A program made the position numbers and the translations under genes. The notes beneath the pieces are model-generated. The model made no database searches. It saw only the letters and a list, made by a program, of their open reading frames with translations, and was not told where the DNA came from. From assembly GCA_963719345.1 (NCBI GenBank), contig CAVRCA010000003.1, positions 756,191-820,190 on the forward strand: a stretch of 64,000 nt of DNA. The letters are read 5' to 3'. Positions within the stretch are counted from its first letter, which is position 1. Every line of letters begins with the position of its first letter. Below, one piece after another: positions 61,664 to 64,000 of the stretch. The DNA is from CAVRCA01 sp963719345 (GTDB lineage: Bacteria > Pseudomonadota > Alphaproteobacteria > Acetobacterales > Acetobacteraceae).

Positions 61664-62572
61664 CTACAGCAAGTCGTCCACCGCTGCGATGAAGCGCTTC
61701 ATGGCCGCGAGGTGATCGGCCATCGAACGGCCCGCGATCCGCTGATGCCCGCGGCGATTGAACGTGGTGGTCAGGCAGAAGCGGGTGACGCCGAGTTGCT
61801 TCCAGGCGGTCACCTCGCGGCGCCAGTCGGCCTCGGCGCCGTCGCCCATCGAGACCCACGGCTCAAGGCCGATCGCCGCCGGGTCGCGCCCGGCTTGCTC
61901 GGTGTAGCGCCGCAGGGTGTCGAACACGGCCCGCGCCGCGTCGTCCGGCCTATAGGAATTCGGCATCCAGCCATCGCCGAATTTGGCAATGCGGCGCAGC
62001 GTCACGTCCTGATCGCCGCCATACCATACCGGAACCCGGCCGTGGGCTGGGCGGGGATTGATGCCGGCGTCCTCGATCGTGTGCCAGTGCCCCTTGTAGG
62101 AGACGTGCGGCGCGGCCCAAAGGGCCTGCATGACCTCGACCTGCTCCGCCGACCGGCGACCGCGGTTATGGAAATCCTCGTTCAGACCGACGAACTCGAC
62201 CTCGTTCCAGCCCACCCCGACGCCCAGCCGGAAGCGGCCGCCGCACAGCACGTCGAGGCACGCGGCCTGCTTGGCGACCAGCGCCGTCTGGCGCTGCGGC
62301 AGGATCAACACCTGCGTCGAGAAACCGATCCGTTGGGTCACTCCGCTCAGAAAGCCGAACAACACGAAGGGGTCGTGGAACATGTCCCGGGAGGTGTTGC
62401 GCGCCCCCCAGTCGGGCCGGTTCTCCACATTGACCCCCAAAACGTGATCAGGGGCGGCGAGATCGCCGTAGCCCAGTTCCTCCGCCGCCTGGGCGAAGTC
62501 GCGCACCGTCGCCGGGTCGCCGCCGATATCGCCGAGCGGCAGCAATATGCCGAGCTTCATCCTGTCCGCCAT
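61664..62572 (-). CDS. LLM class oxidoreductase (F420-dependent type)
   Basis: This 302-residue luciferase-like protein shows MKLGILLPLGDIGGDPATVR, EELGYGDLAAPDHVLGVNVE, RIGFSTQVLILPQRQTALVA, LCGGRFRLGVGVGWNEVEFV and VPVWYGGDQDVTLRRIAKFG. The ATG at 62572 has AGGAGG seven bases upstream, so I prefer it to the longer frame reaching 62689. It converges on the MFS gene. The cofactor (F420 or FMN) and the substrate are unknown. The 250 bp between it and the next gene hold nothing recognisable. Confidence 0.87.
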   Translation of the reverse strand: MADRMKLGILLPLGDIGGDPATVRDFAQAAEELGYGDLAAPDHVLGVNVENRPDWGARNTSRDMFHDPFVLFGFLSGVTQRIGFSTQVLILPQRQTALVAKQAACLDVLCGGRFRLGVGVGWNEVEFVGLNEDFHNRGRRSAEQVEVMQALWAAPHVSYKGHWHTIEDAGINPRPAHGRVPVWYGGDQDVTLRRIAKFGDGWMPNSYRPDDAARAVFDTLRRYTEQAGRDPAAIGLEPWVSMGDGAEADWRREVTAWKQLGVTRFCLTTTFNRRGHQRIAGRSMADHLAAMKRFIAAVDDLL

Positions 62573-62823
62573 CCAAAAGCCTCCTGTTCGCACGCGCGCC
62601 GCCGATCGGGCATCTTTCGCCGTCGGAGCCGGAAGATGCAAACGCCCGGCGCTGGCAGGGATGGCCGAAGCCGATGGCCGGCGTCTCAAAAATCTGTCTG
62701 GTTGCTTGCTTTGCGGCGCCGATCAGAGCATTATTGAACCCGGTGCCGCTGCGCGCCGGAACTGACTGGGAAGATCGATGAGCCGACAAGGTCACCTGCG
62801 GAGCGGGCTGGCGGAACTGACCT

Positions 62824-64000
62824 ATGCCGGCTGACGTGGTCGCCGAAGCGCCTTTCGCCGTCGCTTCGGGCAGGCGAGCCGCCCGTGCCCGAAGCCGGCG
62901 AATGGCTTGGGCCATGCGCGAAGGCTTCATGTTCATGGCGCTCTCGGTCTACGCGGGCGGACTGCTGCCGCCGCTGCGGGTGCTGAGCGGCCAGGGGATC
63001 ATGCCCGCGCCGGGGAGCACGGATCCGCCGACCACGTTGTGCCTCATGGTCATCCTTGGCGTCGTCGTGATCTACTTCCTGCGCAATTGGGACCGGGTTC
63101 GACCGGCGCTACGTCCGCTCTGGCTCTACCTGCCCATCCTGGCCCTGTGCGCCCTGTCTGCCCTCTGGTCCGAGTTCTCGTTCGCGACTATCAGGCGTCC
63201 TGTCACTCTCGCGAACTGCCTCGGATTTGGCCTATTGTGCCATCTCGAATTCGGGCTCTACGGCACAATCCGCCGTGTCGCCCGGACCATGGCGATCCTG
63301 TGCGTTCTCTCCTTCCTCGTTTGGGTCCTGGTGCCCTCCATCGGGATGGAAAAGGACCTCTACGCGGGCGCGCTCCGGGGCGTGTTCACCCAGAAGAACG
63401 AGACCGGGATTGCCGCCGCGATTGCGGTTTCCTGTTACGTTCATATGGCGCTGCGGGAGCGTCGCAGAGCAAAGCCGGTGCTGATCGTGCTCCTGCTGGT
63501 GCCGTTCCTGGTCCTGACCCGCTCCAGCACGTCGCTGCTGATTGCGCTCATCATGATCATGCTCGGCGGGTTGATCTTCACGTGGCGCAGCCGGATGGTC
63601 GTGCTGTTGCTGTTTATCGCGATCTCGGTGTGGACGGCTTTCATCGTGGGAAGCATCGTAAACCCGGATCTTCCGCTGACCCTGCTCGGGCGTGACGCGA
63701 GCCTTACCGGACGGGTCCCGCTTTGGGGGCTCAGCATCGATGCGGCGATGCAGCGACCCTGGCTAGGCTACGGGTACTCCGGCTTCTGGAACGTCAGTTC
63801 GCGGGAGGTGCAGTACATCCAGGAGGTCGTCGGCTGGAAGGCCCCCTCGGCGCACAACGGCTACATCGACACCGTGCTGCAGATCGGACTGATCGGCCTC
63901 GGGCTGTTCCTGTGGCTTTGGGGCAAGATCATCTACGACACGGTCGCCGCTTTGCGGCGTCGCGGTGTGCCGGAAGCGAGCTGGATCCTGATGTTCATGC
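62824..64000 (+). CDS. O-antigen ligase / ExoQ-like polysaccharide polymerase (3' end beyond window)
   Basis: This is a membrane protein of the O-antigen ligase/Wzy/ExoQ superfamily, with 392 residues visible. It has many hydrophobic segments, for example TLCLMVILGVVVIYFLRNWD, TMAILCVLSFLVWVLVPSIG and MVVLLLFIAISVWTAFIVGS. The loop motifs GVFTQKNETGIAAAIAVSCY and TGRVPLWGLSIDAAMQRPWL-GYGYSGFW are typical of ExoQ-like proteins, as is SAHNGYIDTVLQIGLIGLGL with the conserved histidine. It probably polymerises or ligates an exported polysaccharide. The ATG at 62824 precedes a basic N-terminal tail; a later ATG before AWAMREGF is possible. The neighbours to the right are unseen. Confidence 0.87.
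   Translation, partial: MPADVVAEAPFAVASGRRAARARSRRMAWAMREGFMFMALSVYAGGLLPPLRVLSGQGIMPAPGSTDPPTTLCLMVILGVVVIYFLRNWDRVRPALRPLWLYLPILALCALSALWSEFSFATIRRPVTLANCLGFGLLCHLEFGLYGTIRRVARTMAILCVLSFLVWVLVPSIGMEKDLYAGALRGVFTQKNETGIAAAIAVSCYVHMALRERRRAKPVLIVLLLVPFLVLTRSSTSLLIALIMIMLGGLIFTWRSRMVVLLLFIAISVWTAFIVGSIVNPDLPLTLLGRDASLTGRVPLWGLSIDAAMQRPWLGYGYSGFWNVSSREVQYIQEVVGWKAPSAHNGYIDTVLQIGLIGLGLFLWLWGKIIYDTVAALRRRGVPEASWILMFM

Overview
The window is high-GC DNA from an alphaproteobacterium, most likely Rhodospirillales/Acetobacteraceae. This placement is inferred from gene content and order: chpT next to a cheA-W-B-R operon, dnaB-alr-mlaEF-radA-cvpA-purF, ctaA-kinase-tldD, usg, DUF1178, DUF2852, DUF3553 and a CIRCE-controlled groESL. 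I saw no tRNA, rRNA, CRISPR array, transposase or phage gene. Genes run off both ends: aspartate kinase at the left and an O-antigen-ligase-type polymerase at the right.

Layout. 0-5 kb: lysC (partial), ubiG, a GST, DUF1178, grxC and a D-threonine-aldolase-type enzyme. 5-10.7 kb: a minus-strand chemotaxis operon chpT-cheA-cheW-cheB-cheR without cheY. 10.7-16.5 kb: DUF3553, a badly broken M20 peptidase, and a plus-strand group of LLM monooxygenase, alpha/beta hydrolase and SDR facing an ABM-type monooxygenase. 16.5-22.8 kb: a TetR regulator with a palindrome, then a minus-strand sugar-phosphate operon glk-gnd-HAD-tal-pgi in which every gene is broken by small indels. 22.9-25.5 kb: an LLM oxidoreductase, DUF6496 and an N-carbamoyl/allantoate-type amidohydrolase. 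25.6-37 kb: acyl-CoA dehydrogenase, then the conserved block dnaB, alr, mlaE, mlaF, two exported proteins, radA, cvpA, purF and an SDR, mostly with stop/start overlaps. 37.6-40.5 kb: an unusual locus on the minus strand, a protein of twenty 20-residue repeats directly upstream of a DUF6065 protein, behind an AT-rich region full of inverted repeats. 40.5-45.4 kb: ctaA, a multi-PAS histidine kinase and tldD, coupled by overlaps and closed by a strong terminator. 45.5-50.3 kb: TVP38-type membrane protein, usg, groESL, two tandem cold-shock genes and a hypothetical. 50.5-55.7 kb: exonuclease III, an OmpR-type regulator, ribA, an L,D-transpeptidase, a lipoprotein and hslO. 55.8-61.6 kb: an MFS-PrpD-LLM-OsmC-MFS cluster that looks like an uncharacterised catabolic operon. 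61.6-64 kb: another LLM enzyme and the polymerase.

The most interesting locus is the repeat protein with DUF6065. Almost all DNA variation among the repeats is synonymous in the minus-strand frame, so the peptide sequence appears to be under selection. A multi-copy peptide precursor with a dedicated partner is one possible reading, but it is unproven.

A caution on quality: about nineteen genes carry one-base indels relative to their families, often in GC-rich runs. Sequence or assembly error is the simplest explanation, especially at 10.9-12.3 kb and 17.2-22.8 kb. Real decay cannot be excluded from the sequence alone.
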